From Variovorax ginsengisoli (GTDB lineage Bacteria > Pseudomonadota > Gammaproteobacteria > Burkholderiales > Burkholderiaceae_C), in NCBI RefSeq assembly GCF_030486595.1, contig NZ_JAUJZH010000032.1, forward strand, positions 1-64,000: a DNA stretch of 64,000 nt. The letters are read 5' to 3'. Numbering within the stretch: position 1 is the first letter of the stretch; every line of letters begins with the position of its first letter. Made by a program: the position numbers and the translations under genes. Below the pieces are notes generated by a model. That model was not told where the DNA came from. It did not search any database and worked only from the letters and a program-made list of their open reading frames with translations. Positions 54,266 to 63,343 of this stretch are shown here, one piece after another.

Positions 54266-55237
54266 TTACTTGACGTCGCGGATCTTGTCGAGGTTGGCCT
54301 TGCCGAACTGCTTCTCGAAGTCGGCGTTGACCGGCGCCAGCGCGGCGACGAACTTGGCCTTGTCGACGTTGTCGATCACGGTCATGCCCTTGGCGCGCAG
54401 GTCGGCCACGCCCTTGGCGTCGTCCTCGTCGACACGGGCCCGGTTGGCCTTGATGGCTTCCTTGGCGGCGTCCAGGAAGGCCTGCTTGTCGGCGGCGCTC
54501 AGCTTGTCGAAGGCGGCCTTGTTCATCACGAAGATGCAGGGCGAGTAGACGTGGCCGGTCAAGGTGAGGTGCTTCTGCACCTGGTCGAACTTGGCCGAGA
54601 TGATGACCGGCAGCGGGTTCTCCTGGCCATCGACCGTGCCTTGCTGGAGCGCGGTGAAGACCTCGGGGAAGGCCATCGGCGTGGTGATGATGCCGAAGCC
54701 CTTGTAGGCCGCGATGTGCACCGGGTTCTCCATGGTGCGCATCTTCAGGCCCTTCAGGTCTTCGGGCGCCTTGACGTCGCGCTTGCTGTTGGTCATGTGG
54801 CGGAAGCCGTTCTCGCCCCAGCCCAGCGCCTTGAAGCCCTTGGCGTCGAACTTGCCCAGCATCTCCTGGCCGATCGGACCGTCGAGCACGGCGCGCGCAT
54901 GCGCCTTGTCGCGGAACAGGAAGGGGACGTCGAGGATCTTGGTCTCGGGCACGAAGTTGGGCACCGGGCCGGTCGACGAGAAGGCGAGTTCCTGGGTGCC
55001 CAGCTGCACCGCCTCGATCGATTCGCGTTCGCCCCCGAGCGAGCCGTTGTAGAAGGTCTCGACCTTGTAGCGGCCGTTGGTGCGCGCGGCGACTTCCTTT
55101 GCGAAGGTGTCGATGGCGACGCCCTGGTGCGAGTTCTGCGAGGTCGAGATGCTGATCTTCATCGTCGTCTGCGCAAGGGCCGCGCTCGCGATGCCAAAGC
55201 CGAGGATCAGGCCTGCGGCCAGTTGGCTCAATTTCAT
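54266..55237 (-). CDS. dctP: TRAP transporter substrate-binding protein (DctP family)
   Basis: 323 residues from ATG 55237, preceded by CAGGAGAC. A Sec signal of about 22 residues ends at ALA-QT. The mature part has the DctP landmarks: LGGERESIEAVQLGTQELAF near residue 70, the substrate-anchoring Arg region LKGLKMRTMENPVHI near 165 and FTALQQGTVDGQENPL near 195. It captures an organic acid in the periplasm for DctQM. The specific ligand cannot be named. Confidence 0.92.
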   Translation of the reverse strand: MKLSQLAAGLILGFGIASAALAQTTMKISISTSQNSHQGVAIDTFAKEVAARTNGRYKVETFYNGSLGGERESIEAVQLGTQELAFSSTGPVPNFVPETKILDVPFLFRDKAHARAVLDGPIGQEMLGKFDAKGFKALGWGENGFRHMTNSKRDVKAPEDLKGLKMRTMENPVHIAAYKGFGIITTPMAFPEVFTALQQGTVDGQENPLPVIISAKFDQVQKHLTLTGHVYSPCIFVMNKAAFDKLSAADKQAFLDAAKEAIKANRARVDEDDAKGVADLRAKGMTVIDNVDKAKFVAALAPVNADFEKQFGKANLDKIRDVK

Positions 55238-55346
55238 GGGGAAGTCTCCTGAGTGGGAAGGTGTGCGGGCTCGCCCGCGAAGCAACCCTCGACTATGCGG
55301 CAAATACCGGACTCGCCACGTCGGGACTTTCACGGACATCACATGT

Positions 55347-56888
55347 TCAGGGCGCCCGCGCCGCGCGGCGGCGCCGCATGAAATGTTCGAGCGCCTCGAA
55401 CAAGGCCTCGCTCAGAAGCGCCAGCGCCGCGGCGGGCACCGCGCCCGCGACCAGCAGTTCGCGGTCGTTCAGCGCGAGACCGGTCACGATGCGTTCGCCG
55501 AAGCCGCCGGCACCGATGAAGGCGGCGATGGTGGCGGTGCCGATCGCGATGGTGGTCGCGGTGCGCACGCCGGCCAGCAAGGTCGGCATGGCCAGCGGCA
55601 GCAGCACCGCGCGCAGGTTCTGGCCGCTGGTCATGCCGAGCGCGGTGCCGGCGTCGCGCAGGCCGGTGGGCACCTCGGCCAGGCCGGTCACGGTGTTGCG
55701 CATGATCGGCAGCAGCGAATAGAGCGTCAGCGCGATCAGCGCCGGCAAGGTGCCGATCGCGCCGAGCAGAGAGATCAGCACGGCCAGCAGCGCCAGCGAG
55801 GGAATGGTCTGCAGCAGCCCGGTCAGGCCCAGGACCAGCGCGCGCAATCGCAGGTGGCCGAACACCGCGACCCCGACCGGCACCGCGATCAGGATCGCGA
55901 CACCGACCGAGATCGCGACCAGCATCAGGTGCTGGCGCGCGAGCCGGCCGAGGTCGGGCCCGAACAGCTTGGCCATGAAGCCGCGGGCGCCTTCCCCGCT
56001 TCTCGGCGCAGCCCCCGCACCCGGTTGCGCCGCGGCCAGGAAATCGCGTGCGATGACGTCGAAGGCCACGCCCTGCAACTCTGCGCGCGCGTTCATCGCG
56101 ATCATGGCGTGCTCGTCGATCCGGCCCTCCAGCTGTTGCAGCGCCGCCCAGGCCGCCGGCAGCCGCGCCGGCAGGTCGAGGCGGTACAGCAGCACGGCGT
56201 CGTAGCGGGGAAAGTAGTGCCGGTCGTCCTCGAGCACGCGCAGGCCGAGGTGGTCGATCTTGGCGTCGGTGGTGTAGATGTCGATGACGTCGATCTGCTT
56301 GGCGGCGATCGCTTCATAGGCGAGGCCGTGGTCGAGTCCGGTCGGCGCATGAGTGAAGCCGTAGCGCGCCGCCAGGCCCTGCCAGCCGTCGGCGCGGCCG
56401 ATGAATTCGTTCGAAAGGCCGAAGCGCAGTTCGCGCCGGCCCGCCAGGTCGCTCAGGGTGCGGATGCCGAGCCGCTCGGCGTCGGCGGCCCGCATCGCGA
56501 GCGCATAGCCGTCGTTGAATCCGAGCGGCACCGCCACGCCGAGCCCGAGCGGGCGCAGTGCGGCGTTCATCGCCTCGCGCGTCATCGAGGCCTGGCCCTT
56601 GAGGATCTCGAGCGCGATGGTGCCGGTGTATTCGGCGTAGACATCGATGCCGCCGGATCTCAGCGCCTCGTAGACGATCGCCGTGTTGCCCAACCCTTGC
56701 CGCACGACCGGGGCGACGGCTGTATGCGGCGCCGCGGTCTGCGCCAGCACCTCGGCCAGGATGTAGGACTCGGTGAAACGCTTGGAGCCTGCGCGCAGCG
56801 GTTGCTCCTGGGCGGCCGCGCCCAGGGCGGTGCCGAGCAGGAAGATGAAAGCCAGGGCGGCGAGCCCGGTGCGGCGCAGCAGTTGCAT
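55347..56888 (-). CDS. Fused osmoprotectant-type ABC binding protein and permease
   Basis: 513 residues from ATG 56888. A signal peptide (to about residue 26, AAAQE) is followed by an OpuAC-like binding domain (GSKRFTESYILAEVLAQTAA, VYAEYTGTIALEIL, DVIDIYTTDAKIDHLGLRVL) to about 300. A ProW-type permease domain comes next (LLQTIPSLALLAVLISLLG, with the EAA-like LAEVPTGLRDAGTALGM). Relatives bind glycine betaine, choline or similar compounds. Well-known fusions have the permease first and the binding domain last; this order is reversed. No ATPase gene is adjacent on either side. Confidence 0.85.
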   Translation of the reverse strand: MQLLRRTGLAALAFIFLLGTALGAAAQEQPLRAGSKRFTESYILAEVLAQTAAPHTAVAPVVRQGLGNTAIVYEALRSGGIDVYAEYTGTIALEILKGQASMTREAMNAALRPLGLGVAVPLGFNDGYALAMRAADAERLGIRTLSDLAGRRELRFGLSNEFIGRADGWQGLAARYGFTHAPTGLDHGLAYEAIAAKQIDVIDIYTTDAKIDHLGLRVLEDDRHYFPRYDAVLLYRLDLPARLPAAWAALQQLEGRIDEHAMIAMNARAELQGVAFDVIARDFLAAAQPGAGAAPRSGEGARGFMAKLFGPDLGRLARQHLMLVAISVGVAILIAVPVGVAVFGHLRLRALVLGLTGLLQTIPSLALLAVLISLLGAIGTLPALIALTLYSLLPIMRNTVTGLAEVPTGLRDAGTALGMTSGQNLRAVLLPLAMPTLLAGVRTATTIAIGTATIAAFIGAGGFGERIVTGLALNDRELLVAGAVPAAALALLSEALFEALEHFMRRRRAARAP

Positions 56889-57010
56889 CGCGGCCAGTGT
56901 ATCGGCGCCGGCACCCGCGCGCCGTCCGGGTCTCACCAGTTGGGGTCCCTCTCCTACAGCCGATGGTTCGCGCCGCTGATTCGACCGCGCGCATCCGGCC
57001 AGCACAGTGA

Positions 57011-57805
57011 GTGGTGCTCATCAACTATGTCCGTCGTGGCCAGGGAAAGCCTTTGTTGCTCGTGCACGGGCTGGGCAGCAACTGGCGGACCTGGCAGACC
57101 ATCCTCGACCCCCTGGCCGTCGAGCGCGCGGTGGTGGCGATCGATTTGCCTGGTTTCGGCAAGAGCCCGCCACTGGAAGGCGAGGTCACGTTGCACACCC
57201 TGGCCGGTGCGGTGGCCCGCTTCCTGGACGAACACGATCTGTGCGGTGCCGACGCGGTCGGCAGTTCGATGGGCGCGCGCCTGGTGCTCGAACTGGCGCG
57301 CCGCGGCCAGGTGCTCGGCGCGGTCGTGGCGCTGGGGCCGGGCGGCTTCTGGGCCGGCCGTGAGCACCTGGCCTATCAAATCTCGGTCTGCCTGACGATG
57401 AGGCTGGCGCGCGGTTTCGAATCCGCCATGCCGGCCCTGGTGACCCATGCATGGGCGCGCACGCTGCTCCTGGCACGGTTCTCGGCGCAGCGCCACCGGC
57501 TGTCGCCGGCGCTGGTGCTGGAGGAAATGCACAGCTACGCCGCGGCGAAAACCTTCCAGCTCATGCTGGACGATTTCGTTCGCGGATCGCCGCCGCTCGA
57601 AGGCGCGGCCCTCGGCACGCTCGCCAAGCCCGTCGTGATCGGCTGGGGCCGGCTCGACAAGGTGTGCTTCCCGCGCCAGGCGGCGCGCGCACAAGCGCAG
57701 TTCCCCGACGCCCGGCTGCACTGGTTCGAGCGCTGCGGCCACTATCCGCACTGGGACCAGCCCGAAGAAACCGCCCGCCTGATCCTCGACACCACCGTTG
57801 ATTGA
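57011..57805 (+). CDS. Alpha/beta hydrolase
   Basis: 264 residues from GTG 57011. The fold-1 features are LLVHGLGSNWRTW (oxyanion region), AIDLPGFGKSPPLEG, the nucleophile elbow AVGSSMGARLVLE with Ser86, and the final GHYPHWDQPEE with the catalytic His. It resembles small cytoplasmic esterases and lactonases; the substrate is unknown. A ROK-like gene begins 15 bases after its stop, so the two are probably co-transcribed. Confidence 0.83.
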   Translation: MVLINYVRRGQGKPLLLVHGLGSNWRTWQTILDPLAVERAVVAIDLPGFGKSPPLEGEVTLHTLAGAVARFLDEHDLCGADAVGSSMGARLVLELARRGQVLGAVVALGPGGFWAGREHLAYQISVCLTMRLARGFESAMPALVTHAWARTLLLARFSAQRHRLSPALVLEEMHSYAAAKTFQLMLDDFVRGSPPLEGAALGTLAKPVVIGWGRLDKVCFPRQAARAQAQFPDARLHWFERCGHYPHWDQPEETARLILDTTVD

Positions 57806-57820
57806 AATCCACTTGACGCA

Positions 57821-58903
57821 ATGAACAAACACCACCCGCACGGCGCCCGCGAACTCCCTTCGGTCACGGTCGATGGCTACAGCCTGCAGTTGCGCGGCAA
57901 GGATGGCTTCATCGGCGACCAGGCCAGCCAGACCGCTTTCAGGCAGCTGCTCGAGCGCTGGCGCCAGCGCCGGCGCCGCAAGGGCAATGATCCGCTGGGC
58001 GGCGTGCATTCGAAGGAACTCAGCAAGCGTGAACTCGACGAGGCGCTCGGCGAGACGAAGACCTCCGAAGCCGCCGACATGCTGCACGGCGCGATCGAGG
58101 AATTCGCGGAAGAACTGGCCTGGGTGATCGATCGCTTCATGCGCCAGCCTTCGTGGAAAGGCGTGCAGCGGATCGTGATCGGCGGCGGCTTTCCGGGCAG
58201 CGACGTCGGCGAGCGCGTGGTGCTGCAGGCGGCGGCGATCCTGCAGCACATGAAGGTTTCGGTCGAACTGGCGCGGATCTGCCACGAGCCCGACGACGGC
58301 GGCCTGCTGGGCTGGGTCCACCTGGTGCCGCCGCCGATGCTGAAGGGGCACGACGCCATCGTCGCGCTCGACATCGGCGGTACCAATGTTCGCTGCGGCA
58401 TCGTCAAGCTGCGAAAGAAGCGGGCGCCGGACCTGTCGAAGGCCAAGGTGGTGCGACGCGAGAAATGGCGGCATGCGGACGACGGTCCGAGCCGCAAGGT
58501 GCTGATCGACCGGCTGGCCGAGATGGTCGAGGCGCAGATCCGCTACAGCAGGAAGCAGGGGATCCGGCTGGCGCCTTTCATCGGCATCGCCTGTCCGGGG
58601 TTGATCCGCAAGGACGGCTCGATCTCGCGCGGCGCCCAGAATCTGCCGGGCGATTGGGAGAGCGACAACTTCCACCTGCCTAGCGAACTCGTCAAGCGGC
58701 TGCCGCAGATCGCCGGCGAGGCGACCGTGGCGCTGATGCACAACGACGCCGTGGTGCAGGGCCTGAGCGAATTGCCCTTCATGCAGGACGTGAAGCACTG
58801 GGCGGTGCTGACCATCGGCACGGGACTGGGCAATGCCAGCTTCACCAACAAAGCCAGGCCCGGCAAGAAAGACAAGAAGGCTAAAGCTGGAAAGCGATCG
58901 TGA
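57821..58903 (+). CDS. ROK/hexokinase-like protein with circularly permuted motif order
   Basis: 360 residues. ROK sugar kinases normally run: DIGGT phosphate loop, PG-x-x substrate motif, N-D catalytic Asp, GTGxG, zinc site, long helix, then the IVLGGG adenosine motif. Here the last elements come first: helix AIEEFAEELAWVIDRFM (91-107), RIVIGGGFPGSDVG (117-130) and ICHEPDDGGLLGWVHL (153-168). Then follow ALDIGGTNVR (182-191), GIACPGLIRKDG (255-266), HNDAVVQGLSE (307-317) and TIGTGLGNASF (331-341), and a basic Lys-rich tail ends the protein. The zinc cysteines are absent. Sugar kinase activity is unproven. Confidence 0.75.
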   Translation: MNKHHPHGARELPSVTVDGYSLQLRGKDGFIGDQASQTAFRQLLERWRQRRRRKGNDPLGGVHSKELSKRELDEALGETKTSEAADMLHGAIEEFAEELAWVIDRFMRQPSWKGVQRIVIGGGFPGSDVGERVVLQAAAILQHMKVSVELARICHEPDDGGLLGWVHLVPPPMLKGHDAIVALDIGGTNVRCGIVKLRKKRAPDLSKAKVVRREKWRHADDGPSRKVLIDRLAEMVEAQIRYSRKQGIRLAPFIGIACPGLIRKDGSISRGAQNLPGDWESDNFHLPSELVKRLPQIAGEATVALMHNDAVVQGLSELPFMQDVKHWAVLTIGTGLGNASFTNKARPGKKDKKAKAGKRS

Positions 58904-60263
58904 GCAAGAGGCCTTCGGCAACGTCGCGCACCAGGCCCGGCCTGCGCGCCCGGTAGGTCTCGCCGGCCGAGGCCGTGGTCTCGATCCATTGCGCCAGCCA
59001 GTCGACCTCGGCACGGCCGTAGAACACCACCGCCGCCTCGTGGTTGAGCAGCAGGCTGCGCAAGTCGAGGTTGATCGAACCGCAAAGCGCCAGGTCCTCG
59101 TCCATGACCACGGCCTTGGCATGTGCCATGAAGGGCAGCATCTTGAAAATCACGCCGGCGCGGGCCAGGTCGCGCATGGTGCGGGCGCGCACGAAGTCGG
59201 CGAGGCGGTGGTTCGACCGGGCCGGGATCGCGATCGTGACCTGGACGCCGCGCCGGGCGGCGAGCCGCAGCGCATCGCGCAGCCCGTCGCCGGGGACGAA
59301 GTAGGGCGTCACCGCGAGCAGCCGGTGCTCGGCGCGGAAACAGGCGTCGATCAGCAGCGCCTGCGCCGTGTCCTCGGTCTGGTCGGGGCCGCTGGGCAGG
59401 AACTGCGCCAGGCCGCCGTGGTCCTGCGGGCCCGCATCGGCCGCGATGGCGCGCGACTGGCGTCCGCGCACCGATGTCCAGTCGTGGTCGAACTGGCGCG
59501 CCGCCGCGGCCGCCGCGTCGCCGCGCAGGTCGAAGGACAGGTCGCGCCAGGCTACCGGATGGGCGTCGTTGCCAGTGAAGTATTCGCCCGCCAGGTTGCG
59601 ACCGCCGGACCAGAGCCAGTGGTCGTCGGCGATCGTGAGCTTGCGGTGGTTGCGGAGATTGCGCGGACCGCTGCGCCGCAGGCTGAAGATCGGCCGGAAC
59701 ACCGCGACCTCGGCGCCGGCATCGCGCAACGAATCGAAATGCGTGCGCGGCAGCGACAGGGCGCCGAAGCCGTCGAGCAGCACCCGCACCTTGATGCCGC
59801 CGCGGGCCCGGCGCGACAGGCGGTTGATCACCTCGTGCCCGAGCGCGTCGTCGCCGATGATGAAGGTCGAGACGTCGAGCGAATGGCGGGCGCTTTCGAT
59901 CACCTCGAACAGCGCGTCGCGCGCGCCTGCGCCGTCGGAATGCAGCCGGGTGTCGCAGCGGCTCGGCGCCGCGAGGCCGAAGCTCTCGATCAGCTCGGCG
60001 GCCCAGTGTCCCGCCGGCTCCGAGCGCGGCGGCCGCGGAAGGCCCACCGGCCGGAGCTTGCGCTGGCCGAACACCAGGTACATGGGCAGGATCACGTAGG
60101 GCAGCAGCGCCAGGCCCATGACCCAGGCGATGGCGGTGGTGGGCGCGCGCTGCTCCCGTCGCGCGCGGGTCGTGAGCACGTAGACCAGCAGGGCGAAGGT
60201 GACGACCAGCAGATGCTGCGACGGCGAGGGCAGCCAGTCGAGCAGGTCGTCGATCTGGTTCAC
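58881..60263 (-). CDS. Cardiolipin synthase / phospholipase D-family protein
   Basis: 460 residues from GTG 60263. Two N-terminal membrane helices (residues ~15-65) are followed by two HKD motifs: NHRKLTIADDHWLWSGG near residue 205 and AHAKAVVMDEDLALCGSIN near 385. The enzyme joins two phosphatidyl groups to make cardiolipin in the inner membrane. It overlaps the GST gene start by four bases (GTGA) and its 3' end overlaps the convergent ROK-like gene by 23 bases. Confidence 0.9.
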   Translation of the reverse strand: MNQIDDLLDWLPSPSQHLLVVTFALLVYVLTTRARREQRAPTTAIAWVMGLALLPYVILPMYLVFGQRKLRPVGLPRPPRSEPAGHWAAELIESFGLAAPSRCDTRLHSDGAGARDALFEVIESARHSLDVSTFIIGDDALGHEVINRLSRRARGGIKVRVLLDGFGALSLPRTHFDSLRDAGAEVAVFRPIFSLRRSGPRNLRNHRKLTIADDHWLWSGGRNLAGEYFTGNDAHPVAWRDLSFDLRGDAAAAAARQFDHDWTSVRGRQSRAIAADAGPQDHGGLAQFLPSGPDQTEDTAQALLIDACFRAEHRLLAVTPYFVPGDGLRDALRLAARRGVQVTIAIPARSNHRLADFVRARTMRDLARAGVIFKMLPFMAHAKAVVMDEDLALCGSINLDLRSLLLNHEAAVVFYGRAEVDWLAQWIETTASAGETYRARRPGLVRDVAEGLLLTIAFQL

Positions 60264-60928
60264 GGGCGGGCCAGCGCCTGAAGGTGCGGTGGCACCGGAC
60301 GGCCCTCGGAAGCCAGGAACCGCATCATCGCGCCGACCACCTCGCGCACCGGCGGGCGCGCTCCCACGCGTTCGCGCCAGTCCAGCAGGCGCGGCGTGGC
60401 CTGCGTCATCGGCGCGCCCTTGCGCTCTGCGAACACCTGCGCCATGTAGAAGGCGATGTCCACGAAGGAGTAGCCGCCAGCAAGGTACTCGCGCGCGGCG
60501 AGCAGCGGCTCGAGCTTGGCGTAGAAGGCGGCGCAGCCGGCGCAGGCCGCGACCGCGGCCGGGCTCTGCATGTCGTCCTGCAGCCCGAACAGCTTGATGA
60601 CGTGCGGGAAGAACACCTCGTCCGATTCGAGCTCGAGCCGGCGCGCGTGGGCCCGGGCCGCCACGTCGCCGGGCCACAGGGCGGGCTCGGGGAAGCGGTC
60701 TTCGAGGTACTCGAAGATCTGGGTCGAGTCGAACAGCTCGACCTCGCCGTCGATCAGCACCGGTACCTGCCGTTTCGGATTGACCCGCAGCACTTCCGGG
60801 TGCCTGGGCTCGTAGCGGTCGTCGCGGTCGAAGGGCACCATGATGCACTCGAAGGCGAGTCCCTTTTCGAGCGCCGCGATCTGCACCTTGGCGCCGAACA
60901 TGCTGAGGGGGCCGGAATAGAGCTTCAT
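60260..60928 (-). CDS. Glutathione S-transferase family protein
   Basis: 222 residues. The thioredoxin-like N-domain begins MKLYSGPLSMFGAKVQIAAL and includes NPKRQVPVLIDGEVELFDST (cis-Pro and the Asp-Ser glutathione contact), then a helical C-domain. Members conjugate or reduce electrophiles with glutathione. The cardiolipin synthase gene overlaps its stop, so they are translated from one transcript. Confidence 0.9.
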   Translation of the reverse strand: MKLYSGPLSMFGAKVQIAALEKGLAFECIMVPFDRDDRYEPRHPEVLRVNPKRQVPVLIDGEVELFDSTQIFEYLEDRFPEPALWPGDVAARAHARRLELESDEVFFPHVIKLFGLQDDMQSPAAVAACAGCAAFYAKLEPLLAAREYLAGGYSFVDIAFYMAQVFAERKGAPMTQATPRLLDWRERVGARPPVREVVGAMMRFLASEGRPVPPHLQALARP

Positions 60929-60974
60929 GGGCCCCGAGCCTACTTCACACCGGCCCGGAGTCCAACCGGGCGGG

Positions 60975-62093
60975 CTACGCGCCCCAGACTTCCTGGGCGG
61001 TCTCGACCACCAGCCGCAGCTTGGCGCGCTGCGCCTCGACCGCGATGTTGTTGCCGTGCACCGTGCTGGAGAAGCCGCACTGCGGCGACAGCGCGAGCTG
61101 GTCGAGCGACACGTACTTGGCGGCCGCCTCGATGCGGGCCTTGAGCTCGTCCTTGTCTTCCATCTCGCCGAACTTGGTGGTCACCAGGCCCAGCACCACG
61201 GTCTTGCCCTTGGGCAGGAAGCGCAGCGGCCGGAAGTCGCCCGAGCGGGCGTCGTCGTATTCGAGGAAGTAGGCGTCGAGGTCCATCTCCTTCAGCAGCG
61301 CCTCGGCCACCGGCTCGTAGTTGCCGGCCGCGGCGTGCGTGCTCTTGAAGTTGCCGCGGCACAGGTGCATCGCCAGGATCATGCCCTCGGGCTTCTGCGC
61401 CACCACCTTGTTGATGAAGGCGGCGTAGCGGTGCGGCAGCTCATTCGGGTCGTCGCCGCGCTGACGCGCCGCTTCGCGCATCTTCTCGTCGCAGAGGTAG
61501 GCGAGGTTGGTGTCGTCCATCTGCACGTAGGTGCAGCCAGCGGCCGCGAGCGAGCGCAGCTCGTCGCCATAGGCCTTGGCGACGTCGTCGTAGAACACCG
61601 GGTCGAGTTCGGGGTAGGCCTCCCGGCTGATGCCGGCGCGGCCGCCGCGGAAATGCAGCATGGTGGGCGAGGGGATCGTGACCTTGGGCGTGTTGCCCGC
61701 CGACACCTGGGACTTGAGGTACTCGAAGTCGGCCAGCTGGATGTTCTTGGCGTGGCGCACCTTGTCGATCACGCGCATCACGGGGGGCGCCAGTTCCTCG
61801 GTGCCGTCCGGCTTGCGGATGGTGACCGGGATGTCGGTCTTCACGCCGCCGAGCTGCTCGAGGAAGTCGATGTGGAAATAGGTACGGCGGAATTCGCCGT
61901 CGGTGATGCTCTTCAGGCCGATGTCTTCCTGGAACTTGACGATCTCGGTGATCGCCTTGTCTTCGACCTTGCGCAGTTGCTCGGGCGTGATCTCGCCCTT
62001 GGCTTTCTGCTCGCGGGCTTCGAGCAGGTATTTCGGGCGAAGGAAGCTGCCGACGTGGTCGTAGCGGGCAGGCAGGGAAGCGTGCTGGGACAT
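60975..62093 (-). CDS. MetE-like cobalamin-independent methionine synthase II family protein
   Basis: 372 residues, corresponding to the C-terminal catalytic half of MetE only (YxjG/YxjH type). Zinc ligands are present: MHLCRGN near residue 252 (His-x-Cys) and SPQCGFSST near 335 (Cys); YVQMDDTNLAYL near 190 is also typical. Single-domain members transfer methyl groups from folates or other donors, or handle thiol-alkyl groups. It is divergent from a demethylating Rieske oxygenase, which suggests C1 metabolism, but the methyl donor is unknown. Confidence 0.85.
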   Translation of the reverse strand: MSQHASLPARYDHVGSFLRPKYLLEAREQKAKGEITPEQLRKVEDKAITEIVKFQEDIGLKSITDGEFRRTYFHIDFLEQLGGVKTDIPVTIRKPDGTEELAPPVMRVIDKVRHAKNIQLADFEYLKSQVSAGNTPKVTIPSPTMLHFRGGRAGISREAYPELDPVFYDDVAKAYGDELRSLAAAGCTYVQMDDTNLAYLCDEKMREAARQRGDDPNELPHRYAAFINKVVAQKPEGMILAMHLCRGNFKSTHAAAGNYEPVAEALLKEMDLDAYFLEYDDARSGDFRPLRFLPKGKTVVLGLVTTKFGEMEDKDELKARIEAAAKYVSLDQLALSPQCGFSSTVHGNNIAVEAQRAKLRLVVETAQEVWGA

Positions 62094-62127
62094 GGGATGG
62101 CTCCGTCGTAACTGGAAAAGAACGGTC

Positions 62128-62172
62128 GATCGTATCCGCACAGGGAATCCCTGCAATGGATACCGAAAGATC
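62128..62172. promoter_or_regulatory. Nested inverted repeat in the divergent metE-like / vanA region
   Basis: CAGGGA-A-TCCCTG (62141-62153) is flanked by GTATCC (62132-62137) and GGATAC (62158-62163), and outside these by GATC on both sides. The nested palindrome lies 35 to 79 bases upstream of the MetE-like gene, in its 5' region, and could be an operator or an RNA hairpin in that leader. Confidence 0.45.
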
Positions 62173-62220
62173 AGTATTTACCCTGGATTTGGCTGAAAAC
62201 GATGGACTTTAGCGCATCAC

Positions 62221-62228
62221 TGTATACA
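62221..62228. promoter_or_regulatory. Candidate GntR operator at the vanA promoter
   Basis: TGTATACA is a perfect palindrome 11 bases before the vanA ATG, within CACTGTATACATTG. It resembles the ATTG-N4-CAAT operators of VanR-type GntR repressors that I recall from other proteobacteria, and a GntR gene follows vanA. It would overlap the -10 region. Confidence 0.5.
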
Positions 62229-62239
62229 TTGCGTATCCC

Positions 62240-63343
62240 ATGAAAGCCGACACCCGCTACTTTCCGCTCGATGCCTGGTACGCCGCCGCCTACGACGTCG
62301 AGGTCGCGCATGCGCTGCTGCCGCGCACGATCTGCAACCAGAAGCTGGTGCTCTACCGCCGCACCGACGGCCAGGTCGCGGTGCTCGAAGACGCCTGCTG
62401 GCATCGGTTGATGCCGCTGTCGCTCGGGCGGCTCGAGGGCGACGAGGTGGTCTGCGGCTACCACGGCCTGGTCTACAACAGCCAGGGGCGCTGCACCTTC
62501 ATGCCGAGCCAGGAGACGCTCAATCCCTCGGCCTGCGTGCGGGCCTATCCGGTGGTCGAGAAGCACCGCTTCGTCTGGGTCTGGCCCGGCGACCCGGCCA
62601 AGGCCGATCCGGCGCTGGTGCCCGACATGCACTGGAACGACGACCCCGAATGGGCCGGCGACGGCAAGATGATCCGGGTGGCGTGCGACTACCGGCTGGT
62701 GGTCGACAACCTCATGGACCTGACCCACGAGACCTTCGTCCACGGCTCGTCGATCGGCAACCGCGCGGTCGCCGAGGCGCCCTTCGTCGCCACCCATGGC
62801 GACCGCTCGGCGACCGTCACGCGCTGGATGGAGGGCATCGAGGCGCCGCCGTTCTGGGCCGGCCAGATCCACCATGCGCGCGGCTACCGGGGCCCGGTCG
62901 ACCGCTGGCAGATCATCCGCTTCGAGGGCCCGTGCACGGTCAACATCGACGTCGGCGTGGCCGAGGCGGGCAGCGGGGCGGTGCCGCGCGACGGCCAGGC
63001 CGGCGACCGCAGCAAGGGCGTCAACGGCTACGTGCTCAACACCATCACGCCCGAGACCGACAAGAGCTGCCTCTACTTCTGGGCCTTCGCGCGCAACTAC
63101 TGCATCGGCGAGCAGCGCCTCACGCACCAGTTGCGCGAGGGCGTGGCCGGCATCTTCCGCGAGGACGAGCTGGTGCTCGAGGCCCAGCAGCGGGCGATCG
63201 ACGATCGGCCCGACTACAGCTTCTACAACCTCAACATCGACGCCGGCGCGATGTGGGCGCGGCGCCTGATCGACCAGATGGTGGCGCGCGAGAAGCCGCG
63301 CGCGCCGACGATCCCAATCCAGCCGGCGGGGATTTCCTCATGA
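62240..63343 (+). CDS. Vanillate O-demethylase-type Rieske oxygenase (alpha subunit)
   Basis: 367 residues from ATG 62240. The Rieske [2Fe-2S] ligands are Cys53, His55, Cys72 and His75 (CWH-x16-CGYH). The mononuclear iron site is in VDNLMDLTHETFVHGSSIG around residues 154-172. The length and N-terminus (FPLDAWYAAAYDVEV) fit VanA/dicamba-demethylase proteins, which convert vanillate to protocatechuate and formaldehyde. A reductase (VanB) is needed but not seen here. No Shine-Dalgarno sequence precedes the ATG. Its stop overlaps the GntR start (ATGA). Confidence 0.85.
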   Translation: MKADTRYFPLDAWYAAAYDVEVAHALLPRTICNQKLVLYRRTDGQVAVLEDACWHRLMPLSLGRLEGDEVVCGYHGLVYNSQGRCTFMPSQETLNPSACVRAYPVVEKHRFVWVWPGDPAKADPALVPDMHWNDDPEWAGDGKMIRVACDYRLVVDNLMDLTHETFVHGSSIGNRAVAEAPFVATHGDRSATVTRWMEGIEAPPFWAGQIHHARGYRGPVDRWQIIRFEGPCTVNIDVGVAEAGSGAVPRDGQAGDRSKGVNGYVLNTITPETDKSCLYFWAFARNYCIGEQRLTHQLREGVAGIFREDELVLEAQQRAIDDRPDYSFYNLNIDAGAMWARRLIDQMVAREKPRAPTIPIQPAGISS

